In this document: one piece after another, positions 9,175-17,643 of the stretch | How the letters are laid out: each line of letters starts with the position of its first letter | Numbering within the stretch: the stretch's first letter is position 1 | NCBI RefSeq assembly: GCF_015482775.1 | Contig: NZ_CP058214.1 | Coordinates: 186,001 to 250,000, forward strand | Source of the DNA: Kaustia mangrovi | GTDB taxonomy: Bacteria > Pseudomonadota > Alphaproteobacteria > Rhizobiales > Im1 | Length of the DNA: 64,000 nt | Reading direction: 5' to 3' | Notes under the pieces: generated by a model | The model's input: only the letters and a program-made list of their open reading frames with translations | Databases searched by the model: none | What the model was told of the DNA's origin: nothing | Made by a program: the position numbers and the translations under genes

Positions 9175-10440
9175 CTAATCCACGTGCTTGACCGGCTCCG
9201 GCATCAGCCCGCGCGGCGCGTACCGCAGGACGAGGGTGATGGTGAGCCCGATGATGAACACGCGCATCTGCAGCGCGCGGCTGTCGAGATCGGCGGGCGG
9301 CTGCCAGCCGAACCAGTCGCGGCCATATTGCTCCATAAGGTGGAAGGCGAAGAGGGTCGCCGGTTCCGACATGGTCCAGACGATATAGATGAGCAGCGCC
9401 CCGAAGATCGCGCCGAGATTGTTGCCGGCGCCGCCCAGAATGACCATCACCCAGACAAGGAAGGTGTGGTTGAGCGGTACGAAGCCGGAGGGGTCGAAGA
9501 TCCGCACGAAGGTAATCAGCGCGGCCCCGCCGATCCCCATCAGGATGCAGCCGAGGACGAAGATCTCCAGCCGCCGCCGGTTCACGTCCTTGCCCATGGA
9601 TCCCGCCGCCGTCTCGTTGTCGCGGATGGCCCGCATCATGCGGCCCCAGGGGGCGTGATAGGCGCGCTGGAGCAGGATGTAGATCGCAACGATCAGGACC
9701 GCGGTCACCGCCAGATAGGTCGCGCGCGAGCCCACGAAGCCGATCTCGGCGGGGGCGGGCACCGGCCAGGGCAGGGGCGAGACGGTGAGGGTGCCGCGTG
9801 TCAGCCAGTCGGCATTCTTGAGCAGCGCCTTGATGATCTCCGCGATGCCGAGCGTGGCGATCGCGAGATAGTCGCTCCTGAGTCCCAGGCAGATGCGGCC
9901 GATGAAATAGCCGACGAGGCCGGCCACCGCGCCGCCCGCGATCCAGCCGATCCCGACCGGCAGACCGAGCCCGCCAACGAAGCCCGCCGTGCTCTCGATC
10001 TCCGCAGCGACCGGGGTCAGCGCGTTCATGAAGACGAGATAGGCGATGGCGAGCACGATGACGGTCACCGCCGTGCGCAGGCCCCGCGATACGCCGAGCC
10101 GGTGGAGCCTGCTCGCGGCGAAGACGAGCGCGGCACCCGCCAGCGCGATCAGCAGGACCCGGCCGAGCCCCGCCGGTGCCGACGAGTTCCAGAAGTCCTG
10201 GTTGACGGGGAAGGACATCAGCATGGTCATCGCCCCGCCGAGCGCGACGAAGCCCATGATGCCGGCATTGAAGAGCCCCGCATAGCCCCACTGGATGGTG
10301 AGGCCGAGCGCCAGAATGGCATAGCAGGTCGCCTCGACCACCATGCGCAGCGTATAGGCCGGGCCCATCATGGCATAGACGCCGAGGGCGACGAGCAGGA
10401 GGCCGGCGAACAGTGCGGTATCGCGAAGGCGTGTGTTCAT
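9175..10440 (-). CDS. livM: Branched-chain amino acid ABC transporter, permease LivM
   Basis: A 421-residue inner-membrane permease with about ten hydrophobic segments. It is the LivM half of the heterodimeric channel. Recognisable are the N-terminal LGLTIQWGYAGLFNAGIMGF, the SDYLAIATLGIAEII stretch, and the cytoplasmic coupling loop WGRMMRAIRDNETAAGSMGK that contacts the ATPases. It is the last gene of the livG-livF-livH-livM run, starting 2 bases after the livH stop. It converges on livJ. Confidence 0.93.
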   Translation of the reverse strand: MNTRLRDTALFAGLLLVALGVYAMMGPAYTLRMVVEATCYAILALGLTIQWGYAGLFNAGIMGFVALGGAMTMLMSFPVNQDFWNSSAPAGLGRVLLIALAGAALVFAASRLHRLGVSRGLRTAVTVIVLAIAYLVFMNALTPVAAEIESTAGFVGGLGLPVGIGWIAGGAVAGLVGYFIGRICLGLRSDYLAIATLGIAEIIKALLKNADWLTRGTLTVSPLPWPVPAPAEIGFVGSRATYLAVTAVLIVAIYILLQRAYHAPWGRMMRAIRDNETAAGSMGKDVNRRRLEIFVLGCILMGIGGAALITFVRIFDPSGFVPLNHTFLVWVMVILGGAGNNLGAIFGALLIYIVWTMSEPATLFAFHLMEQYGRDWFGWQPPADLDSRALQMRVFIIGLTITLVLRYAPRGLMPEPVKHVD

Positions 10441-10442
10441 GG

Positions 10443-11447
10443 CTAGAGCACCCGTCCCTTGAAGAGCCCTGTGGGCCGCCAGACCAGGACGGCGACGAGA
10501 ATGAAGAACGGAATGGTGATCTTGTACTCGGTCGGCACGAAGGCGAGATTGGCCGGGACCTCCAGCCAGGCGGGGAACAGGGCGTCGAAGGGCCTGAGCA
10601 GGATCGACCAGTTGAAGATGGCGAGCGTCTCGGTGAAGCCGACGAGGAAGCCGCCGGCGATTGCCCCATAGGGCCGGCCGATGCCGCCGACGATGGCGGC
10701 GGCGAAGATCGGCAGGATGATGTTGAAGCTCAGATCGGGCTTGAAGGTCACGTCGAGCGACAGCAGCGTGCCGCCGGCCGCGGCGAGCCCGCCGCCGATG
10801 ATCCAGGTCATCCAGACGACCTGCTCGGTGTTGATGCCGGTGATGCGGGCGAGATCGGCATTGTCCGACATGGCCCGCATGGCCTTGCCGTGGCGCGTGC
10901 GGGTGAGGAAGAAGTGCAGGGCGACCACCGCGACGACAGTGAAGGCGATCAGCAGCACCTGCGGTTCGGTGATGACGAGCGACCGGCGCGCCTCCAGGAA
11001 CGGCAGGTCGATGCGGAAGATGTCCTTGCGCTCGGCGAAGAAGAAGCTGCGGGTGGACGAGCCGGCCAGCAGCCGGACGAGCCCCTGCATCATGAGCATG
11101 ATGCCGACGGAGGCCATGACCAGGACGACCGGTCTGACCCCGGCATCGCGCAGGGGCTTGTAGAAGCTCCGGTCGAGCCCGATGGCCAGGAGCGCGGTCA
11201 GCACCATGGCGATGGGCATGGCCACGAAGCCGATGGGCAGCGGGGTGGAGACGCCGGCTTCCGAGAGCAAGACTGCGACGACGAGGCTCAGCCCCGCGCC
11301 GACCGTCATCATGTCGCCATGGGCGAAATGGGCGAAGCGCAGTATGCCGAAGATGAGCGTGACCCCGATGGCCCCCAGCGCATAGATGGAGCCGATCACC
11401 GAGCCGGCGATCACGACCTTGTTGATGAAGAAGACGAGCTCGTTCAC
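10443..11447 (-). CDS. livH: Branched-chain amino acid ABC transporter, permease LivH
   Basis: A 334-residue inner-membrane permease, the LivH partner of LivM. The conserved opening GSIYALGAIGVTLIFGILRF and AHGDMMTVGA is followed by about eight helices. The coupling loop reads TRHGKAMRAMSDNADLARIT. The C-terminus FILVAVLVWRPTGLFKGR is typical of the family. It lies 43 bases after livF and 2 bases before livM, so it is part of one transcript. Confidence 0.94.
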   Translation of the reverse strand: MNELVFFINKVVIAGSVIGSIYALGAIGVTLIFGILRFAHFAHGDMMTVGAGLSLVVAVLLSEAGVSTPLPIGFVAMPIAMVLTALLAIGLDRSFYKPLRDAGVRPVVLVMASVGIMLMMQGLVRLLAGSSTRSFFFAERKDIFRIDLPFLEARRSLVITEPQVLLIAFTVVAVVALHFFLTRTRHGKAMRAMSDNADLARITGINTEQVVWMTWIIGGGLAAAGGTLLSLDVTFKPDLSFNIILPIFAAAIVGGIGRPYGAIAGGFLVGFTETLAIFNWSILLRPFDALFPAWLEVPANLAFVPTEYKITIPFFILVAVLVWRPTGLFKGRVL

Positions 11448-11490
11448 GCGGTGCGCTCCCGTATTGCCCTGATCCCTTGCGCCCCTCGCG

Positions 11491-12195
11491 CTAACCGCCG
11501 AGAAAGCTGCGCGCGACCTCCGGGTCGTCGAGCAGCGCCTGGCCCGTATCGGTGAACCTGTTCTGCCCGGAGGCGAGCACGAAGCCCCTGTGGGCGATCT
11601 TGAGCGCCTGCTTGGCGTTCTGCTCCACCATCAGGATGCCGACGCCCGTCGCGTTGATCGCGATGATGCGGTCGAAGATCTCCGACATGAAGAGCGGTGA
11701 CAGGCCCGCCGTCGGCTCGTCGAGCAGCAGGAGCCGCGGCTCGGTCATCATCGCGCGGCCGATGGCGACCATCTGGCGCTGGCCGCCGGAGAGCTCGCCC
11801 GCCGGCTGGTTGCGCTTGGCCTTCAGCGGCTCGAAGATGTCGTAGACATGGTCGAGGAGGTGGCTGTAGTCGTCGCGCCGGATGAACGCGCCCATCTCCA
11901 GGTTCTCGTGGACGGAGAGCGTCAGGAAGACGTTCTTTTCCTGCGGCACGAAGGACATGCCGTGGCTGACCAGGCTGTCCGGCGGGGCGTTGGTGATGTC
12001 GACGCCATTGAGGACGACAGAGCCCTCGCCGATCCGGAGCAGACCGAAGAGCGCCTTCAGCGTGGTCGACTTGCCTGCGCCGTTCGGGCCCACGATGACG
12101 CCGATCTCGCCGGCATCGATGGCGATGTCCACGCCCTCCAGGATGTTCATCCCGCCATAGCCGGCATGGAGGTTGGTGGCGGCGAGAAGGCTCAT
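11491..12195 (-). CDS. livF: Branched-chain amino acid ABC transporter, ATP-binding protein LivF
   Basis: A 234-residue ABC ATPase. Walker A is VGPNGAGKST, the ABC signature is LSGGQRQMVAIGRAM, and Walker B is LLLLDEPTAGLSP. The short GLSP tail after Walker B and the ILMVEQNAKQAL switch region are typical of LivF. Its ATG overlaps the livG stop by 4 bases (ATGA), which suggests translational coupling and a 1:1 heterodimer of the two ATPases. Confidence 0.94.
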   Translation of the reverse strand: MSLLAATNLHAGYGGMNILEGVDIAIDAGEIGVIVGPNGAGKSTTLKALFGLLRIGEGSVVLNGVDITNAPPDSLVSHGMSFVPQEKNVFLTLSVHENLEMGAFIRRDDYSHLLDHVYDIFEPLKAKRNQPAGELSGGQRQMVAIGRAMMTEPRLLLLDEPTAGLSPLFMSEIFDRIIAINATGVGILMVEQNAKQALKIAHRGFVLASGQNRFTDTGQALLDDPEVARSFLGG

Positions 12196-12983
12196 GCGCT
12201 TTCCCTCAGGGTCGCGGTGGGCGCGCCGCCGAAATAGGCCTCGATCACGCGCGGATCCGCCTGGACCTCCTCGATCGAGCCCTCCATCATGACGGAGCCT
12301 TCCGCCATCACGATCACCGGGTCGCAGAGCCTCGCGATCAGGTCCATGTCGTGCTCGATGACGAAGAAAGTGTAGCCGAACTCCTCGTTGAGGCGCTGGA
12401 TGTTGGCGGCGAGATCGTTCAGCAGCGTGCGGTTCACGCCGGCGGCGATCTCGTCGAGCAGCACCACGCGCGCATCGACCATCATGGTGCGTCCGAGCTC
12501 CAGGAGCTTCTTCTGGCCGCCGGAGAGATTGCCGGCGAGCTCGTTGCGCAGCCGGCCGAGCTTGAGGAAATCCAGCACCTCCAGCGCGCGGCTGCGCACC
12601 TCGCTTTCCTGGCGCGCGACGAGGGCCGGGCGGAACCAGGCGGAAAAGAGGGTCTCGCCGGCCTGCGCGCCCGGCACCATCATCAGGTTCTCCAGCGCGG
12701 TCATGTGGGAGAATTCGTGCGGGATCTGGAAGGTGCGCACGAGCTTCTTGCCGAATAGCGCGTGGGAGGGCAGGCCGGTCACGTCCTCGCCATCGAGGAG
12801 GATCTGTCCGCTGTCGGGGGCGAGCGTGCCAGCGACAATATTGAACAGGGTGGTCTTGCCCGCGCCGTTCGGGCCGATCAGACCGGTGATCGAGCCCGCC
12901 TCCACGGACAGCGAGCACCGGTTGACGGCGGTCAGGCTTCCGAACCGCTTGGTGACATCCTTGACGTCTATGATTGCTGCCAT
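12192..12983 (-). CDS. livG: Branched-chain amino acid ABC transporter, ATP-binding protein LivG
   Basis: A 263-residue ABC ATPase, first gene of the liv operon. Walker A is IGPNGAGKTT, the signature is LSGGQKKLLELGRTMM, and the Walker B region is VVLLDEIAAGVN. LivG proteins usually have LLDEPAAGLN here, so the family's usual Pro and Leu are both replaced (DEI, GVN), while the Asp and Glu are kept. The switch region is FFVIEHDMDLI. The ATG at 12983 precedes AAIIDVKDVTKRF; the open frame above it has no homologue-like residues and lies in the promoter region. Confidence 0.93.
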   Translation of the reverse strand: MAAIIDVKDVTKRFGSLTAVNRCSLSVEAGSITGLIGPNGAGKTTLFNIVAGTLAPDSGQILLDGEDVTGLPSHALFGKKLVRTFQIPHEFSHMTALENLMMVPGAQAGETLFSAWFRPALVARQESEVRSRALEVLDFLKLGRLRNELAGNLSGGQKKLLELGRTMMVDARVVLLDEIAAGVNRTLLNDLAANIQRLNEEFGYTFFVIEHDMDLIARLCDPVIVMAEGSVMMEGSIEEVQADPRVIEAYFGGAPTATLRESA

Positions 12984-13361
12984 CTCCGCCCGTCGGCTTG
13001 TTCTTCCGGATCGGGGTCCCCTGCACGCCAGCATAGACAACGACGCCGGTTGCGGAAACTCCACAATCCGGACTGCGTTGCCGCTACGTCATCTTGCCGT
13101 GCGCCGTTCCTCGCGTTATTGATGCCCGCCAGCCCCTCAACCGGCCGGGACCAAATCCTAGTTGTTGCTTCTCGTACACTCGCCTGTGTTCCTTAATCAC
13201 AAGCACGGGCGATGACAAGCGTCGAGAGTCTCGAAGGCAGGGGGGCGTGGCCGGGGGGGCTGCCTTGTGCGGCCGTAGGATCGTATCGGATCTCTTGCGA
13301 CTGCCTCGCGCAGCAAACGTTGGCCGTTTCAGCGCAGTCTGAAGCCGTGCACGGGTTCGCC
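12984..13361. other. Divergent intergenic region livG / RND adaptor
   Basis: A 378-base gap between divergent start codons. It should hold the promoters for the liv operon (-) and for the efflux pair (+). I see no gene, no convincing -35/-10 pair and no strong operator-like palindrome. A GC-rich stretch near 13241-13265 has runs of 6-7 G. Confidence 0.5.
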
Positions 13362-14510
13362 ATGAAGATTCGCTTTACAATCGTCGCCCTGATCCTCATC
13401 GCGCTTATCGGCGGGCTGGCCTATTTCCAGTTCGTTCTCAAGCCGGCGATGATCAGCGAATATATGGCGAGCCAGCCGCAGCCATCGGTCTCCGTCAACG
13501 CCGCGAAGGCGGGCACCACGGATTGGATCGGGCGAATACCGTCCATCGGCACGCTGCGCGCGGTGCAGGGGGTGGACGTGACGTCGGAGGCCTCCGGCAT
13601 CGTGACGACGATCACGTTCGAATCCGGCAATACGGTCGAGGAGGGCGAGCTCCTCGTCCAGATCGACGACTCCGTCGAGCAGGCCGAACTGAAGAGCAAT
13701 CTGGCCGCCCGCAAGCGCGCGCAGCTCGAATGGGAGCGCCGGCTGACGCTGTTCGAGAAGGGGACCGTCGCGCGGTCCCAGCTCGACGAGGCGCGTGCAG
13801 GCCGCGACGAGGCGGATGCCGCCGTCGAGCGCACCCGCGCGGTCATCGAGCAGAAATCCGTCGAGGCGCCGTTCTCCGGCCGGCTGGGTATCCGCAAGAT
13901 CGATCTGGGACAGTATGTGCCGGCCGGCACGGCCATGGTCTCCCTGCAGATGCTCGATCCGATCTATGTGGACTTTCCAGTGCCCGAGCAGAGGGTGGAT
14001 AGCGTCATGCCCGGCGCCGACGTGGAGGTCCGGGTGGACACCTATCCGGGCGAGGTCTTCAAGGGCACGGTCGAATCCGTCGATTCGCGCGTCGAACGGG
14101 AAACCCGCACGCTTCTCGTGCGTGCGAAGCTCGCCAATCCCGGCAACAAGCTCCTGCCGGGCATGTTCGCCAATGTGGCCGTTCTGGTGGGCGAGCCGAA
14201 AAAGGTCGTCACCGTGCCGCGCACCGCGGTGACCTACAGCCTCTATGGCGACACGGTCTATGTGCTCACGCCGTCGAAGGATGGCGACACCTCGAAGGAC
14301 GGCGACGGGGCCGGCCCGCAGCACTACACCGCCAAGCGCGAGATCGTGGAGCCGGGCGAGGCCCAGGAAGACAGTGTCGTCATCCGCAAGGGGATCGACG
14401 ACGGCGATCTGGTCGTGACCTCCGGCCAGCTCAAGCTTCATCCCGGCGTGACGGTGACGGTCGACGGCTCGGGCGGCCTGAAAGCCCCGGCCGAGATGCC
14501 GAGGGAATAG
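13362..14510 (+). CDS. RND efflux periplasmic adaptor (membrane fusion protein)
   Basis: A 382-residue HlyD/AcrA-type adaptor linking an RND pump to an outer-membrane channel. The N-terminal anchor is MKIRFTIVALILIALIGGLA. The lipoyl domain halves flank a coiled-coil hairpin: VTSEASGIVTTITFESGNTV and LLVQIDDSVEQAELKSNLAA, then RTRAVIEQKSVEAPFSGRLG. The beta-barrel (DPIYVDFPVPEQRVDSVM) and membrane-proximal domain (LKLHPGVTVTV) follow. The ATG at 13362 is preferred because it starts directly at the anchor; a longer frame from 13212 adds no family residues. The permease gene follows after 19 bases. Confidence 0.9.
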   Translation: MKIRFTIVALILIALIGGLAYFQFVLKPAMISEYMASQPQPSVSVNAAKAGTTDWIGRIPSIGTLRAVQGVDVTSEASGIVTTITFESGNTVEEGELLVQIDDSVEQAELKSNLAARKRAQLEWERRLTLFEKGTVARSQLDEARAGRDEADAAVERTRAVIEQKSVEAPFSGRLGIRKIDLGQYVPAGTAMVSLQMLDPIYVDFPVPEQRVDSVMPGADVEVRVDTYPGEVFKGTVESVDSRVERETRTLLVRAKLANPGNKLLPGMFANVAVLVGEPKKVVTVPRTAVTYSLYGDTVYVLTPSKDGDTSKDGDGAGPQHYTAKREIVEPGEAQEDSVVIRKGIDDGDLVVTSGQLKLHPGVTVTVDGSGGLKAPAEMPRE

Positions 14511-14529
14511 GGCGAGCGGGACGGCAGCC

Positions 14530-17500
14530 ATGACGTTCACCGACATCTTCATCCGCAGACCGGTTCTGGCGAGCGTGGTCAGCCTGCTCATCCTGCTGAT
14601 CGGGCTGCAGGCGCTGTCGACGCTGCAGATCCGGCAGTATCCCGAGCTCACCAACACGACCATCACCGTCACGACGACCTATCCGGGCGCCAATGCGGAG
14701 CTGATCAAGGGGTTCATCACGACCCCATCCAGCAGGCGGTGGCGAGCACGGAAGGCATCGACACGCTGGTGTCCTCGTCCCAGCAGAGCACGAGCACGGT
14801 GACGCTCAATCTGCGTCTCAACGCCGATCCCGACCGGGCGATGACCGACGTGCTCTCCAAGGTCAACCAGGTGGCGAGCGTCCTGCCCGATCAGGCCAAC
14901 GATCCCGTGGTCACCAAACAGACGGGCGACGGCTTCGCGCTGATGTATATCAGCTTCAACAGCGACACGATGTCGGCCTCCCAGATCACCGACTATCTCA
15001 CCCGCGTGATCCAGCCGAAGCTGCAAACCGTGCCGGGCGTGGCCAATGCGGAGATCCTGGGCGGCAAGACCTTCGCCATGCGCATCTGGCTCGATCCGGA
15101 CCGCATGGCGGCGCTGGGCGTCACGCCGAACGATGTGCGTGTCGCGCTCGCGGCCAACAACTTCACCTCCGCCGCCGGCCAGATCAAGGGCGACTTCGTC
15201 CAGACCACGATCAATGCGGAGACCTCGCTGAAGAGCGCGTCGGCCTTCGGCCGCCTCGTCGTGTCGTCGGATGGCGACGCGCTGATCCGCCTGTCCGATA
15301 TCGCCGAGATCGAGCTCGGGCCGGAAAGCGCCGATTCCTCGTCGACCTTCGACAACCTCAAGGCCGTGTTCATCGGGATCTATGCCGCGCCGACGGCCAA
15401 TCCGCTGTCGGTGATCGACGATGTCCGCAAGGAGATGCCGTCGGTGGAGCGCGAGCTGCCGGCCGATCTCCACGCCGCCATCGCCTACGATGCGACGGAG
15501 TTCATCAACGCCTCCATCGAGGAGGTGGTGACCACCATCGGCGAGGCGGCGATCATCGTGATCGTGGTGATCTTCCTGTTCCTCGGCAATCTGCGGTCCA
15601 CCGTCATCCCGATCGTCACCATCCCGCTGTCGCTGGTCGGCGTCATGATCATGCTGCTGGCGCTCGACTACTCGATCAACCTGCTGACGCTTCTGGCGCT
15701 GGTGCTCGCCATCGGCCTGGTGGTCGACGACGCCATTGTGGTGGTGGAGAACATCCACCGGCATATCGAGGAGGGCATGTCGCCCATGAATGCCGCGCTG
15801 ATCGGCGCGCGCGAGATTGCGGTGCCGGTGATCGCGATGACCATCACGCTCGCCGCCGTCTACGCGCCCATCGGCTTCGTGTCGGGATTGACGGGCGCGC
15901 TGTTCCGGGAGTTCGCCTTCACGCTCGCGGGATCGGTCGTCGTCTCCGGCATCGTTGCGCTCACCTTGTCGCCGATGATGTGTTCCAAGCTCCTGAAGGA
16001 GGAGGGGGATACCGGCCGCTTCGTGGCCTTTCTCGACCGCAATTTCGAGCGGCTGAAGGATTGGTACGCCCACCGGCTCGACCGCACGCTGAACGCCCGT
16101 CCGGTCACTATCCTCATCCTCGCAGGCGTGCTGGTGGCTGCCGGCATCATGTATGTGACGACCCAGAGCGAGCTTGCCCCGTCGGAGGACCAGGGCGTCC
16201 TGTTCACCCAGATGGAAGCGCCGCGCTACGCCAATCTGGACTATATGGAGCATTATTCGGAACAGCTCGCCAATGTGTTCGCGAACGTTCCCGAATTCGC
16301 CCATACCTTCCTGATCAACGGCACGGCCGGCGTTCACGAGGGGTTCGCGGGCCTGATCCTCAAGCCCTGGGGCGAGCGCGAACGCAGCGCGTCGCAGATC
16401 CAGCAGGCGCTCCAGCCGGAGCTCGCCGGCATTGCCGGCCTCCAGGTCCAGGCCTTCTCGCCGCCCGCACTGCCGGGCTCGACAGGCGGCCTGCCGTTCC
16501 AGTTCGTCATCACCTCGACGGGCGACTACCAGCAGCTCGCGGAGGTGCTGGACGAGGTGCGCAACACCGCCCAGCAGAGCGGCCTGTTCCTGTTCACCGA
16601 TACCGATCTGAGCTTCGACACGCCGCAGGTCGAGTTCCGGATCGACCATGACAAGGCCAACAGCCTCGGCATCTCCATGGCCGATATCGGCGGCGCGCTC
16701 GCGACGCTGCTCGGCGGCAACTACGTCAACCGCTTCGACCTCTATGGCCGTTCCTACGAGGTGATCCCGCAGGTGCCGCGCAAATATCGCGTCACCTCCG
16801 ACTGGCTCACCCGCTATCAGGTGCGCACCAAGGCGGGCAAGCTCGTGCCGCTGTCGACGGTCGCGACGGTCGAGAACTCCGTCCAGCCGAACTCGCTCAA
16901 CACTTTCCAGCAGCTCAACTCCGCGACGCTGTCGGGCGTGCTGTTCCCGGGGCGCAGCATGGGCGAGGCGGTGTCCTTCGTGGAACAGAAGGCGCAGGGC
17001 TTCCCGGAAGGCTTCTCCCACGATTTCCAGAGCGAAAGCCGGCAATTCGTGCAGGAGGGCAGCACGCTCGCCATCACCTTCGTCTTCGCGCTGATCGTGA
17101 TCTTCCTGGTGCTGGCGGCGCAGTTCGAGAGCTTCCGCGATCCGTTCATCATTCTGATCGCGCTGCCGACCTCCATGTTCGGCGCGCTCATCCCGCTCAA
17201 TCTCGGGCTGGCGACGGTCAACATCTACACCCAGATCGGCCTGGTGACGCTGATCGGCCTGATCTCCAAGCACGGCATCCTGATGGTGGCCTTCGCCAAC
17301 CAGCTTCAGGAAGAGGAGGGGCTCGGGCGGCGCGAGGCCATCGTGAAGGCGGCCTCGATCCGGTTGAGGCCGATCCTCATGACGACGGCGGCCATCGTGG
17401 TCGCCATGGTGCCGCTGCTGATCGCGGAAGGGGCGGGCGCGAAGAGCCGCTACGATATCGGCCTCGTGATCGCCGCCGGCATGACCGTCGGCACGATCTT

Positions 17501-17612
17501 CACCCTGTTCGTGACCCCCGCCATCTACACCTATATCGCTCGCGACCATCGTGCCGCGGAGGCCCGGGACACCGGCGGGAGCGAGGAGGCCGAAGGGGCC
17601 AGGGCGACCTGA
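14530..17612 (+). CDS. RND efflux permease (AcrB/MexB-like; frameshift near 14723-14726)
   Basis: Proton-driven inner-membrane pump of about 1027 residues once one missing C is restored in a CCCC run. The N-terminus (TDIFIRRPVLASVVSLLILL) is in one frame, and the rest (ASTEGIDTLVSSSQQSTSTV onward) is in the next. Duplicated transmembrane halves carry LAIGLVVDDAIVVVENIHRH, with the two Asp of the proton relay. The periplasmic porter and docking segments have typical GVANAEILGGKTFAMRIWLD residues. The second half ends QIGLVTLIGLISKHGILMV and LFVTPAIYTYI. Substrate is unknown. With the upstream adaptor it makes a two-gene operon; no outer-membrane TolC gene is adjacent. It converges on the 17644-20058 gene with a 31-base gap. 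Confidence 0.92.
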
Positions 17613-17643
17613 GGCGGCACGGGAACCGGCCGCCCGAGCGTGC